Positions 1-5,772 of a stretch of DNA of 8,458 nucleotides are shown piece after piece. Position numbers and translations under genes: made by a program. Source of the stretch: Microcaldota archaeon (lineage in GTDB: Archaea; Micrarchaeota; Micrarchaeia; Micrarchaeales; CABMGC01); the NCBI GenBank assembly GCA_021804305.1, contig JAJZKF010000025.1, forward strand, positions 1 through 8,458. Reading direction: 5' to 3'. The stretch's first letter is position 1. The number at the start of each line of letters is the position of its first letter. The notes beneath the pieces were generated by a model. It was not told the origin of the DNA. It worked only from the letters and a program-made list of their open reading frames with translations, and searched no databases.

Positions 1-64
1 GAAGTTCAGCGGACTGAAGGCGATACTTGCAAGGCTCTTCCCGTTCCTGCCGTTCTACGACTGA
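1..64 (+). CDS. 3' end of an unidentified gene (partial)
   Basis: An open frame enters from the left edge with codons starting at base 2 and ends at a TGA at 62-64, leaving 20 C-terminal residues. They are rich in Leu, Phe and Pro and end in FLPFYD. Codons such as AAG, AGG and ATA resemble those of the other genes here. The stop lies 10 nt past the stop codon of the convergent endonuclease Q gene, a tail-to-tail overlap in keeping with the compact layout. Twenty open codons can occur by chance and there is no domain to recognise, so product and even reality are uncertain. Confidence 0.45.
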   Translation, partial: KFSGLKAILARLFPFLPFYD

Positions 65-1329
65 ACGTCACCGAACAGCGGCCTCTGCTTCACCTGGTTG
101 CGCTTTGCACTGTTCTTGTCCCTGCTTAGCAGGTCCAACGCGCCGAAATTGCCGTCATATCCCGGTGTGATGCTTATATTGCCATCCCTTACGTTGGCTA
201 TCGCCTTGGCTATATCGGGATCGGTAAAGGCGCTTATCTCGCCCCCTGGGATGCTCATAAGTATGTCAAACTCTGTGCCGAATCTACCAACAAGCTTATC
301 ATATTCCCTCGCCACCAATGGGGAGTAAGCGGTCTTCTTCATAACGTATGATATCACTTCTAGTAGAGGCACCAGCTTCATGTATGGCACTGACCCTTTT
401 GGCACATAGCCGGATGGCCTGTCTGCAAGATCATTTACCCTATGGAGCACTCCGACAGTAAGGCGCTTGCCGCAGACAGGACAGTTCTTTATTTCGCTAT
501 GCTCCGGGTCCACGGAAAACCTGCATCCCCGATGCCCATCGAAATGGTACTTGCCCTCCTCGGGAAAGAACTCTATGTTCAGCTTGATCCTGCTAGTATC
601 CTTTGCCCTCATTGAATCAGTTATTGTTTTATAGGAGAATTCGTCCTCTTCGACCTCGAACACATTAGCTTCTCTCCCTATCTTTGGAAGCGAGTGCATA
701 TCGCTATTGGAGAGCAGGGTGTACTTGTCAAGGGCGGATATCCTCCAGTTCATTGCAGGATCAGCGGAAAGGCCCTGCTCCAGTGCGTGTATGTGCTTCT
801 CCTGATCCCCATAGACTTCCTTGAGGGAGTTGTACCTCGAGTAGATGCCAAGAGCACCGAAGAACGGAGTCCATGCGTGTGCAGGAAACACGAATGCGCC
901 CTTGCTTGCGCCCATTACGGATTCGACAAGCTCCATGCTGCTCATCGAAACCTGGGACCGGCCATCCGCAGCAAGGTCTCCCTTCTTCGACAGTATATCG
1001 TTTATCGCATCCGCGGAGGCAAAGTCAGGCACTAACATGCAGTGGTGTATCCTCTTTGAGTCGCCGTTGGCATTGTAAACAGTGGAGGTCTCGGCGGATA
1101 GCACGAACCTGACCCCAGTCTGCGACCCTTTTGCCTTGAAGAATCCTTCCTCTGCAGGCTCAAGCCCTTCCTTCAGCTCCTTGAGCCACTTCGGGTGGGT
1201 AAAATCACCTGTGCCTATCAGTTTGATCCCTTTTTTCTTGCATGTCAAGTCTATGCCTTCTATGCTTATGCTGCTGCTGCATGCCATGGCGAACCTCGAA
1301 TGTGTGTGAAGGTCTGCTATCACTCTCAT
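55..1329 (-). CDS. Endonuclease Q (PHP-domain DNA repair endonuclease)
   Basis: This 424-residue protein matches archaeal EndoQ in length and layout. The family nicks DNA 5' of deaminated bases (uracil, hypoxanthine, xanthine) and at AP sites. The N-terminal PHP metal site is visible: DLHTHS at 6-11 (H8, H10), GTGDF with D42, E80, HH at 95-96, H151 in PAHAWTP, and SDMHS with D210 and H212. Residues 261-287 form a zinc knuckle with C269, C283 and C286 and nearby histidines; I count three cysteines, so a His probably supplies the fourth ligand. The tail QRPLFGDV (415-422) resembles a weak PCNA-binding box without the final aromatic pair. The ATG at 1329 places the PHP motif six residues in, as expected. 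A weak TATA-like GATAAACA lies near 1348-1355. Databases often mislabel this family as helicase or phosphoesterase. Two endonuclease III genes follow upstream, which suggests a repair neighbourhood. Confidence 0.93.
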   Translation of the reverse strand: MRVIADLHTHSRFAMACSSSISIEGIDLTCKKKGIKLIGTGDFTHPKWLKELKEGLEPAEEGFFKAKGSQTGVRFVLSAETSTVYNANGDSKRIHHCMLVPDFASADAINDILSKKGDLAADGRSQVSMSSMELVESVMGASKGAFVFPAHAWTPFFGALGIYSRYNSLKEVYGDQEKHIHALEQGLSADPAMNWRISALDKYTLLSNSDMHSLPKIGREANVFEVEEDEFSYKTITDSMRAKDTSRIKLNIEFFPEEGKYHFDGHRGCRFSVDPEHSEIKNCPVCGKRLTVGVLHRVNDLADRPSGYVPKGSVPYMKLVPLLEVISYVMKKTAYSPLVAREYDKLVGRFGTEFDILMSIPGGEISAFTDPDIAKAIANVRDGNISITPGYDGNFGALDLLSRDKNSAKRNQVKQRPLFGDVQS

Positions 1330-1390
1330 GGCATCAACCTGGTACGCTGTTTATCCCTATCATCCAATTTCATGCAGGATTCTGACCGGC

Positions 1391-1532
1391 TTATGCAGCA
1401 ACCAGATAATCGAAGTCGCACTTGGGGCAATCCAAGCGCCCCCAATCGAGGCAACCGTTCTGCGCAAGAAGCCAACAACACGCAAAGGTCATACCTATCT
1501 GTAAACTCGATGATCCTGTCTTTATTATCCAC
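1391..1532 (-). pseudogene. Small cysteine-rich, zinc-ribbon-like mini-ORF, possibly frameshifted
   Basis: Two overlapping frames both look protein-like. One opens at a GTG (1532) with an acidic, helix-like start, MDNKDRIIEFTDRYD. The other runs from an ATG at 1492 to a TAA at 1391-1393 (33 codons) and contains NGCLDWGRLDCPKCDFDYL, with C5, C6, C14, C22 and C25; CPKC resembles a zinc knuckle. The span 1532-1391 is 142 nt, so joining them needs one single-base shift near 1490. Either the 33-codon ORF is the real gene, perhaps with GATAATAAAG (1520-1529) as TATA box, or a roughly 47-residue gene is broken by a mutation or a sequencing error. It lies between the nth and endonuclease Q genes on their strand. 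I recognise no family, and a chance ORF of this size cannot be excluded. Confidence 0.35.
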
Positions 1533-1545
1533 TATACCATTCCGC

Positions 1546-2202
1546 TTATAGGTGTTTTGAAACCCCGTTCTTTGGGCAGATGCTGTTTACTGGGCATTTG
1601 CTGCATATCGGCGTTGTCTTGCATATCTCCCTTCCATGCGTCTTCATTACGTAAGCCCAGTTGTGCCAGTGCTTCTTGTCCACTAAACGCATAATATCCT
1701 GTTCTATCCTATCTGGGTTCCTCTCTCTGCTTAGCCCAAGCCTGTAAGACAGCTTTATTACCCACGTATCGACAGGTACGCCTTGCACTATGCCATAGGC
1801 ATTGATTAATATCGTATTCGCCGTCTTGCGACCTATGCCCGGAAGGTCGGTGAGCTCCTCCATCTTGCTGGGTACCTTCCCTCCGTATCTCTCCTGTATG
1901 ATTCGCATAGTCTTGATTATGTTCTTTACCTTGTTGCCTGCAAAACTTATACTTTTGCACAGCCTTATCAGCTCGTCCTCATCGGCATTTGCGTAATCCT
2001 TTGCAGTTTTGTATCTCGAGAAGATCTCAGGCGTTGCCATATTCACGACAACGTCCCTCGTCTGCGCCGAAAGTATGGCCCCTACGACCAAGTCTATCGG
2101 CGTCTTGAAATTAAGGTAATAATGCGCATCCTTGTAGTGCTCGCCCAGGATTGAGGTTAGCTCGTTTGCTTCTTTAGGACCTAGGAACCTGTCGTTAGGC
2201 AT
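1546..2202 (-). CDS. nth: Endonuclease III-like DNA glycosylase/AP lyase, paralog 1
   Basis: This 218-residue HhH-GPD protein has the usual endonuclease III length. These enzymes excise oxidised pyrimidines and cleave AP sites. SAQT (45-48) matches the lesion-pocket Gln segment. The helix-hairpin-helix LPGIGRKTAN (120-129) supplies catalytic Lys126, and D145 in VDTW is the catalytic Asp. C194, C200, C203 and C209 form the C-terminal 4Fe-4S loop. Differences from the canonical enzyme: the first cysteine spacing is C-x5-C rather than C-x6-C, the His after the catalytic Asp is Trp147, and the usual GLY-type segment reads SFAGNK (86-91). Substrate preference may therefore differ from paralog 2, which is inference. 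The ATG at 2202 lies 25.5 bp from the centre of a TATA-like octamer and has no ribosome site, so the transcript is probably leaderless. It diverges from paralog 2. Confidence 0.92.
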   Translation of the reverse strand: MPNDRFLGPKEANELTSILGEHYKDAHYYLNFKTPIDLVVGAILSAQTRDVVVNMATPEIFSRYKTAKDYANADEDELIRLCKSISFAGNKVKNIIKTMRIIQERYGGKVPSKMEELTDLPGIGRKTANTILINAYGIVQGVPVDTWVIKLSYRLGLSRERNPDRIEQDIMRLVDKKHWHNWAYVMKTHGREICKTTPICSKCPVNSICPKNGVSKHL

Positions 2203-2223
2203 AATTCTTAATATGCGGAAGGG

Positions 2224-2231
2224 TATATAAA
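2224..2231. promoter_or_regulatory. TATA-like box shared by the two divergent nth genes
   Basis: The plus strand reads TATATAAA and the minus strand TTTATATA. The centre (2227.5) is 25.5 bp from the plus-strand ATG at 2253 and 25.5 bp from the minus-strand ATG at 2202, the distance expected for leaderless archaeal genes. On the plus strand it follows purine-rich CGGAAGGG (2216-2223), a plausible BRE. The opposite flank has no clear BRE, so the plus direction may be stronger. I see no other TATA-like element at the right distance for either gene. Confidence 0.7.
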
Positions 2232-2252
2232 GTGAAATGCAACAGCAATTTT

Positions 2253-2897
2253 ATGAAGAGCGCAAAGGATAAGATAGACACTATCATCAGAATGCTGAAA
2301 AGGCGTTATCGCAAAGAGATGAAGACCTCTCTTGACCACAGGAACCGCTGGGAGCTTCTTGTCGCAACAATGCTCTCCGCCCAGTCGCAGGATGCCCAAG
2401 TTAACAGGGTTACCCCGAAGCTCTTCGGAAGATATCCTAACGTAACCGACTATCTGAAGCTGAAACCTTCTGAACTCTATCCTTATGTAAGGACGCTTGG
2501 CCTGTATAGGAACAAGTCAAAGAACATAATAAGGGCCGCACGTTACGTGCACGAGCATTTCCATGATACTTTACCAAGGACCATCGGTCAGATGGTCCAG
2601 CTCCCTGGAGTAGGCAGGAAGACCGCCAACGTTGTGCTCGCGAACGCGTTTGGAGTGTTGGAGGGCATCGCGATAGATACGCACTGCATAACCACCACCA
2701 ATAGGCTATTCCTGTTACACACAAGAGACGCAAAAAAGATAGAAGCAAGATTAATGGAATTCGTGCCTAAGGAGGAGTGGGGAAACATCACGCATCTGCT
2801 TATTGCCTTGGGTAGGGATGTCTGCACTGCAAAGAAGAAGTATTGTAGCCGGTGCGTACTCAACAGTCTGTGCCCGTCAAGCGAGGTGAAGCGATGA
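2253..2897 (+). CDS. nth: Endonuclease III DNA glycosylase/AP lyase, paralog 2
   Basis: From the ATG at 2253 this is a 214-residue endonuclease III of canonical form. It has SAQSQD (42-47) in the damage pocket, the helix-hairpin-helix LPGVGRKTAN (117-126) with catalytic Lys123, and the catalytic Asp142 in AIDTH. The 4Fe-4S cysteines C191, C198, C201 and C207 show the standard C-x6-C-x2-C-x5-C spacing. It should remove oxidised pyrimidines and incise AP sites by beta-elimination. A GTG at 2232 would add seven residues, but it directly abuts the TATA box; the ATG lies about 26 bp downstream, as for a leaderless transcript, so I prefer the ATG. The stop overlaps the dph6 start as ATGA. Paralog 1 is divergent and clearly different in sequence, so this is not a recent tandem copy. 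Confidence 0.95.
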   Translation: MKSAKDKIDTIIRMLKRRYRKEMKTSLDHRNRWELLVATMLSAQSQDAQVNRVTPKLFGRYPNVTDYLKLKPSELYPYVRTLGLYRNKSKNIIRAARYVHEHFHDTLPRTIGQMVQLPGVGRKTANVVLANAFGVLEGIAIDTHCITTTNRLFLLHTRDAKKIEARLMEFVPKEEWGNITHLLIALGRDVCTAKKKYCSRCVLNSLCPSSEVKR

Positions 2898-3559
2898 TAG
2901 CGGCTCTTTATAGCGGCGGGAAGGATTCCACCTTGGCCATACACAAGATGCACGAACGGGGAAAGACCACCGAGCTACTTATAACGCTGGTCTCTGATAA
3001 CAGATTCAGCTACATGCTCCAGAGGATTAACGTAGAGTGGACAAGGCTCCAAGCCGAAGCGATGGGAGTGAAGCATGTGTTCTTCAGCACAAAAGGCGAG
3101 AAGGAGAAGGAGCTTGTTGACATAAGAGATGCGTTGGAGCAGAATGGAGTGACGGAACTGATAACCGGGGCTGTGGCGAGCAGGTACCAGGCTGATAGGA
3201 TCAACGGCATATGCAGAGAGCTCAGGATAAAACACCATTCTCCGCTTTGGGGCATGGATCCTTTTATGGAACTTAATGAGATATCGGAGAAATTCGATGC
3301 GATAGTGACCCAGGTCTCTGCGGAGGGTTTCGATGACTCAATGCTCGGAGCGAGGATAGATCAAAGATTGATAGGAAAGCTGCAGATGCTGCACCAGAGG
3401 TACAAGATAAATATGTCTTTTGAGGGAGGGGAGGCGGAGTCCTTCGTCCTCGATGCACCCATGTTTAAGAGAAGGGTCGTGATAGACAGAGCAAGAAAGG
3501 AGCGGGAAGGCCAGGTCGGGGCGTATGCCATAGAGGCTGCCCACTTGCAGGACAAGTAG
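2894..3559 (+). CDS. dph6: Diphthine-ammonia ligase (Dph6 family)
   Basis: Dph6 uses ATP and ammonium to amidate diphthine, the last step of diphthamide synthesis on the translocating histidine of archaeal EF2. The 221-residue product has the single-domain archaeal length. The N-terminal PP-loop SGGKDS (7-12) binds ATP, GAVASRYQADRI (92-103) and PLWGMD (117-122) are typical of the family, and GGEAESFVLDAPMF (178-191) is its signature. An upstream in-frame ATG at 2852 lies inside the preceding gene. The ATG at 2894 puts the PP-loop at the N-terminus, as in the family, overlaps the nth stop as ATGA, and is preceded by GAGGTGA (2883-2889), a good ribosome site. Expression is therefore probably coupled to the upstream glycosylase. 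Functional linkage between DNA repair and EF2 modification is not implied; co-transcription may only be convenience. Confidence 0.92.
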   Translation: MIAALYSGGKDSTLAIHKMHERGKTTELLITLVSDNRFSYMLQRINVEWTRLQAEAMGVKHVFFSTKGEKEKELVDIRDALEQNGVTELITGAVASRYQADRINGICRELRIKHHSPLWGMDPFMELNEISEKFDAIVTQVSAEGFDDSMLGARIDQRLIGKLQMLHQRYKINMSFEGGEAESFVLDAPMFKRRVVIDRARKEREGQVGAYAIEAAHLQDK

Positions 3560-3663
3560 ACTTGAAGTGACATCAGAAAGGATTGGATTGGAGCGAAACG
3601 CGGTGTTGGCCTAGGCTTCCGTATCTGCTTATCGGACTTACTCCATTGAAATGATAACCGAGC

Positions 3664-3671
3664 ATTTTTAG
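3664..3671 (+). promoter_or_regulatory. Putative TATA box of the aminotransferase gene
   Basis: ATTTTTAG is centred about 28 bp upstream of the ATG at 3696, consistent with a leaderless transcript. The match to the TATA consensus is only moderate. The remaining sequence between dph6 and this gene (3560-3663) shows no ORF or RNA I can support. Confidence 0.4.
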
Positions 3672-3695
3672 CCTTTGTTGGTACTCTATATACTT

Positions 3696-4925
3696 ATGGG
3701 ATTCCTTTCTGAGAGGAGCCGCTATGTCAAGAATGATATCGAAGTCCTAGATGCGGTCACCGAACAGCTAAGGAAGAAGGGCAAAAGTATCGTTAGCCTC
3801 AATAGGGGTGATCCGGCTAGATACTTCCCTACTCCAAAGTACATAATAGACGCGTATGTCAAGGCGTTAATGGAGCGCAAGACCTATTACTCGCGTGCAC
3901 AGGGGTCTGTAGAACTACAGACCGCAGTATCCGATCGCTACAAACGCATGCACGGCTTGGATATAGACCCTGCTCGGATAATAGCCACGGCAGGGATTAC
4001 GGAAGGGCTCTCCTTTGTGAATAGCGCGCTTATCAATCCCGGTGAGAATGCCATAATATTCAAGCCTTATTTCACGATTTATACCACAGCATTGGAGTTG
4101 AATCAAGGCAAGCCGATTATACAGAGGTACGATGAGAATGATGCTTGGAATATACATTTGGAAGAGCTCAAGAGCTCGCTGATCCGCTCGAAGGGCAGAG
4201 ATAGGCTGAAACACGTAAAATATATGATGGTGACAAATCCGAACAACCCGACCGGCACGGTCCTTAGACGGAATGTACTGAAGGAGCTCGTAGACCTTGC
4301 CAATGAGTATGGGATCTTCCTGATAAGCGACGAGATATACGACGAAATTGTGTTCAATGGGGCCAGGTTTACCAGCGTATCCGAGCTTGCAAGGGGGATA
4401 CCGCATGCGCTCCTGAACGGGGTCTCGAAGAGCTACGATTCTACAGGTTTCAGGATAGGATTCATCGTGATACCGGAAGAGGACAGGAGGTCAGACCTTC
4501 TCAGGGATAAGATGTTGGAGTACGCCAGGGCCAGGATATCACTCAATACCCCTGCCGAATACGCGGTTACTGCTGCGCTTAATAATCCGAAGGGGCACGC
4601 AAAGGCGCTCAGGCATAGGGTACATGAGATCTCGGACAGGGTGAACTTCTCTGTGAAGATGTTTGGCGAGAACCAGTTCCTGTCTACAGTAAGGCCTAAT
4701 GGCGCTTTCTACGTTTTCCCGAAAATAGATTTGAAACTGTTGAAGTTCAAGACCGACGTGCAATTCGTTACCTCTCTCCTCATGGAGGAGGGTGTCCAGG
4801 TAGTCTGGGGTTCTGCCTTCGGGGAGCCATCACACTTCAGGATCGTGTCGCTTGCACCGAAAGAGATATTAGAGCATGCCATAAATAAGATTAATGACTT
4901 CTGCAGGAAGAATGCACGAAGATAG
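3696..4925 (+). CDS. PLP-dependent class I/II aminotransferase (alanine/aspartate type)
   Basis: The 409-residue protein is a fold-type I aminotransferase. It probably transfers an amino group between an amino acid and 2-oxoglutarate or pyruvate in the cytoplasm. Visible signatures are LNRGDP (35-40) near the N-terminus, NPNNPTG (181-187), SDEIYDE (211-217) with PLP-ring Asp212 and Tyr215, the Schiff-base Lys245 in GVSKSYDSTGFRIG (242-255), and the carboxylate-binding Arg382 in HFRIVSLA. The N-terminal pattern (KKGKSIVSLNRGDP) and overall length are closest to archaeal alanine/aspartate aminotransferases, but substrate cannot be settled from sequence. A TTG at 3675 would extend it by seven residues. 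The ATG at 3696 is preferred because ATTTTTAG lies about 28 bp upstream and no ribosome site is present. A tRNA gene begins 14 nt after the stop. Confidence 0.9.
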   Translation: MGFLSERSRYVKNDIEVLDAVTEQLRKKGKSIVSLNRGDPARYFPTPKYIIDAYVKALMERKTYYSRAQGSVELQTAVSDRYKRMHGLDIDPARIIATAGITEGLSFVNSALINPGENAIIFKPYFTIYTTALELNQGKPIIQRYDENDAWNIHLEELKSSLIRSKGRDRLKHVKYMMVTNPNNPTGTVLRRNVLKELVDLANEYGIFLISDEIYDEIVFNGARFTSVSELARGIPHALLNGVSKSYDSTGFRIGFIVIPEEDRRSDLLRDKMLEYARARISLNTPAEYAVTAALNNPKGHAKALRHRVHEISDRVNFSVKMFGENQFLSTVRPNGAFYVFPKIDLKLLKFKTDVQFVTSLLMEEGVQVVWGSAFGEPSHFRIVSLAPKEILEHAINKINDFCRKNARR

Positions 4926-4939
4926 TGTAAGCTCATTAT

Positions 4940-5011
4940 GGGCCTGTCGTCCAACGGTCAAGACGCTAGCCTTACACGCTTGAGACTGGAGTTCGACTCT
5001 CCACAGGCCCA
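4940..5011 (+). tRNA. tRNA-Val (anticodon UAC)
   Basis: A 72-nt cloverleaf without encoded CCA. The acceptor arms GGGCCTG (4940-4946) and CAGGCCC (5004-5010) pair perfectly, with discriminator A at 5011. The D-stem has three pairs (GTC/GAC). The T-arm is TGGAG, loop TTCGACT, CTCCA, fully paired. The anticodon loop CTTACAC (4971-4977) carries TAC at 4973-4975, which reads GUA valine codons. The anticodon stem CTAGC/GCTTG has one T-T mismatch at pair 28:42 (4967 and 4981), and the variable loop is short (AGAC). There is no intron. A possible TATA-like ATAAATAA (4882-4889) lies inside the end of the aminotransferase gene, which would give a leader of about 28 nt. Confidence 0.93.
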
Positions 5012-5030
5012 TTCACTTGATCTTTTAAAG

Positions 5031-5270
5031 ATGCCCTTGATTGGGAGCTACGATTCCTTTGCGATATGGGTATTCGATAACTTCAGTGATTCGTATAGGT
5101 ACGCAGTAAGGCGTTACAAAACGATGTTCAGGGACTTCTCGCATACTAAAGTCCTGTACGGCGGGCTTGGGGCTCCGCCAGTAGGAAGACTGCCGATAAA
5201 CAGCATGGACATCAAAGCGGAGTACGTATCCAAGAATTCGAGAAAAGGCGATTATCTTGTCCAACTGTAG
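5031..5270 (+). CDS. Hypothetical protein, orphan ORF after tRNA-Val
   Basis: From the ATG at 5031 this frame encodes 79 residues rich in aromatic residues (for example SFAIWVFDNF and YRYAVRRYKTMF) and ends at a TAG (5268-5270). Third positions are fairly GC-rich, like the neighbours, and composition is protein-like, but I recognise no domain. The frame stays open upstream through the tRNA, where it cannot be coding. Downstream it stays open for another 113 codons after the TAG. That pattern suggests either an orphan gene or the first half of a decayed gene. A 79-codon minus-strand ORF (5264-5025) looks like its shadow. No ribosome site is obvious, and the T-rich bases before the ATG are too close to act as a TATA box. 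Confidence 0.4.
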   Translation: MPLIGSYDSFAIWVFDNFSDSYRYAVRRYKTMFRDFSHTKVLYGGLGAPPVGRLPINSMDIKAEYVSKNSRKGDYLVQL

Positions 5271-5457
5271 TTGAAGTTTAGCCCACTATGCGACGGGACA
5301 CGAGTATGTGGTAGCATGGGAGAGAGATTGTTATCGGAACTTCTGCTGGGATCCATTGGCAACTACCAACAGGCATTAAGCCACTTGGGATCGGCGCTTG
5401 ATATCGTAATGTACGATTACGGAATCATACGGCGACCTGGAGCTCTCTGTAATGATT
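5271..5457 (+). pseudogene. Possible continuation of the 5031 ORF beyond an in-frame TAG
   Basis: The same reading frame continues directly after the TAG with protein-like sequence, including an internal ATG at 5316 followed by MGERLLSELLLGSIG and QQALSHLGSALDIVMYDYG. Around 5455 the base composition shifts to AT-rich and the frame loses coding character, although it stays open to 5612. A TTG follows the TAG immediately, but no ribosome site supports re-initiation. I read this as the possible remainder of one broken gene of roughly 140 codons; the product is unknown. No tyrosine-recombinase or transposase motif is visible, and no repeat of the tRNA 3' end was found, so a past integration is only a guess. 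Confidence 0.3.
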
Positions 5458-5491
5458 TTTACTGCGGTATGATTTTATGTTGCCCGCATAC

Positions 5492-5526
5492 ACGTGGAAA
5501 TTTCAGTATTAGAAATTTTTGCACGT
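5492..5526. repeat. Imperfect inverted repeat upstream of the basic mini-ORF
   Basis: The left arm ACGTGGAAATTTC (5492-5504) and right arm GAAATTTTTGCACGT (5512-5526) are inverted copies apart from a mismatch and two extra bases, with a 7-nt spacer. The repeat lies just upstream of a TATA-like box, where an archaeal activator or repressor could bind. No regulator is identified. Confidence 0.45.
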
Positions 5527-5527
5527 A

Positions 5528-5559
5528 CTTAAATCTTTGTTTTCACATTAAAAAATGTG
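5528..5559 (+). promoter_or_regulatory. Putative promoter and operator-like palindrome of the basic mini-ORF
   Basis: CTTAAATC (5528-5535) is TATA-like and predicts a start near 5557, giving a leader of about nine bases. The perfect palindrome CACATT-aaaa-AATGTG (5544-5559) covers the predicted start point, a typical place for a repressor site, and could also form a small hairpin. Confidence 0.45.
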
Positions 5560-5565
5560 GTATAA

Positions 5566-5628
5566 ATGAAGAAAAGAGCTACAAAGAAAGCGAAAAAGGG
5601 CAGCAAGGCTAAACGAAAACGTCGTTGA
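5566..5628 (+). CDS. Tiny, extremely basic 20-residue ORF
   Basis: ATG to TGA encodes 20 residues. Thirteen are Lys or Arg, the rest Ala, Thr, Gly, Ser and the initial Met, with no hydrophobic or acidic residues. It begins MKKRATKKAKKG and ends KRKRR. GTGGT five bases upstream is a weak ribosome site, a TATA-like box lies about 34 bp upstream, and a hairpin with T5 follows, so the unit could be a complete small gene. The composition resembles histone-H1-like or HU tails and would bind nucleic acid. The tiny basic ribosomal protein eL41 is an alternative, but its Trp/Leu-containing pattern is absent. A chance A-rich ORF, or part of a non-coding RNA, is also possible. Confidence 0.4.
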   Translation: MKKRATKKAKKGSKAKRKRR

Positions 5629-5632
5629 CCTT

Positions 5633-5683
5633 GGTAAGGCAGGGCTGTTGGTGGTGTGACTCGCTCTGCCTTATCGCCTTTTT
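5633..5683 (+). terminator. 13-bp hairpin followed by T5
   Basis: The arms 5633-5645 (GGTAAGGCAGGGC) and 5663-5675 (GCTCTGCCTTATC) pair over 13 positions, two of them G-T, around a 17-nt loop. Five T residues follow at 5679-5683. It starts five bases after the mini-ORF stop, so it may end that transcript. The loop is long for a plain terminator, so a structured RNA element is an alternative. The rest of 5684-5772 shows nothing I can name. Confidence 0.5.
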
Positions 5684-5772
5684 GACCTCATCTGCTCCTA
5701 ATGCGGTACGCGTATCTGATTGGAAGGTGCTTTGAGCCACAGCGCATGGAACTTAGGCTTTGGTCGATGACC

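Noticed and set aside
3560..3695. C/D-box guide RNA between dph6 and the aminotransferase
   Set aside because: TGACATCAG and AATGATAA only loosely resemble the boxes; no complete C, D', C', D set was found.
3915..4406. 163-codon minus-strand ORF inside the aminotransferase
   Set aside because: Antisense to the conserved PLP-binding domain; no family features.
4938..5030. Upstream extension of the 5031 ORF through the tRNA
   Set aside because: The bases form a complete tRNA-Val, so the open frame there is accidental.
5025..5264. 79-codon minus-strand ORF opposite the orphan ORF
   Set aside because: It almost mirrors the plus-strand ORF; the plus frame has more gene-like composition. Not fully excluded.
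5012..5700. Integrated element bounded by a repeat of the tRNA 3' end
   Set aside because: No second copy of the T-arm/acceptor sequence and no integrase motif was found within the window.
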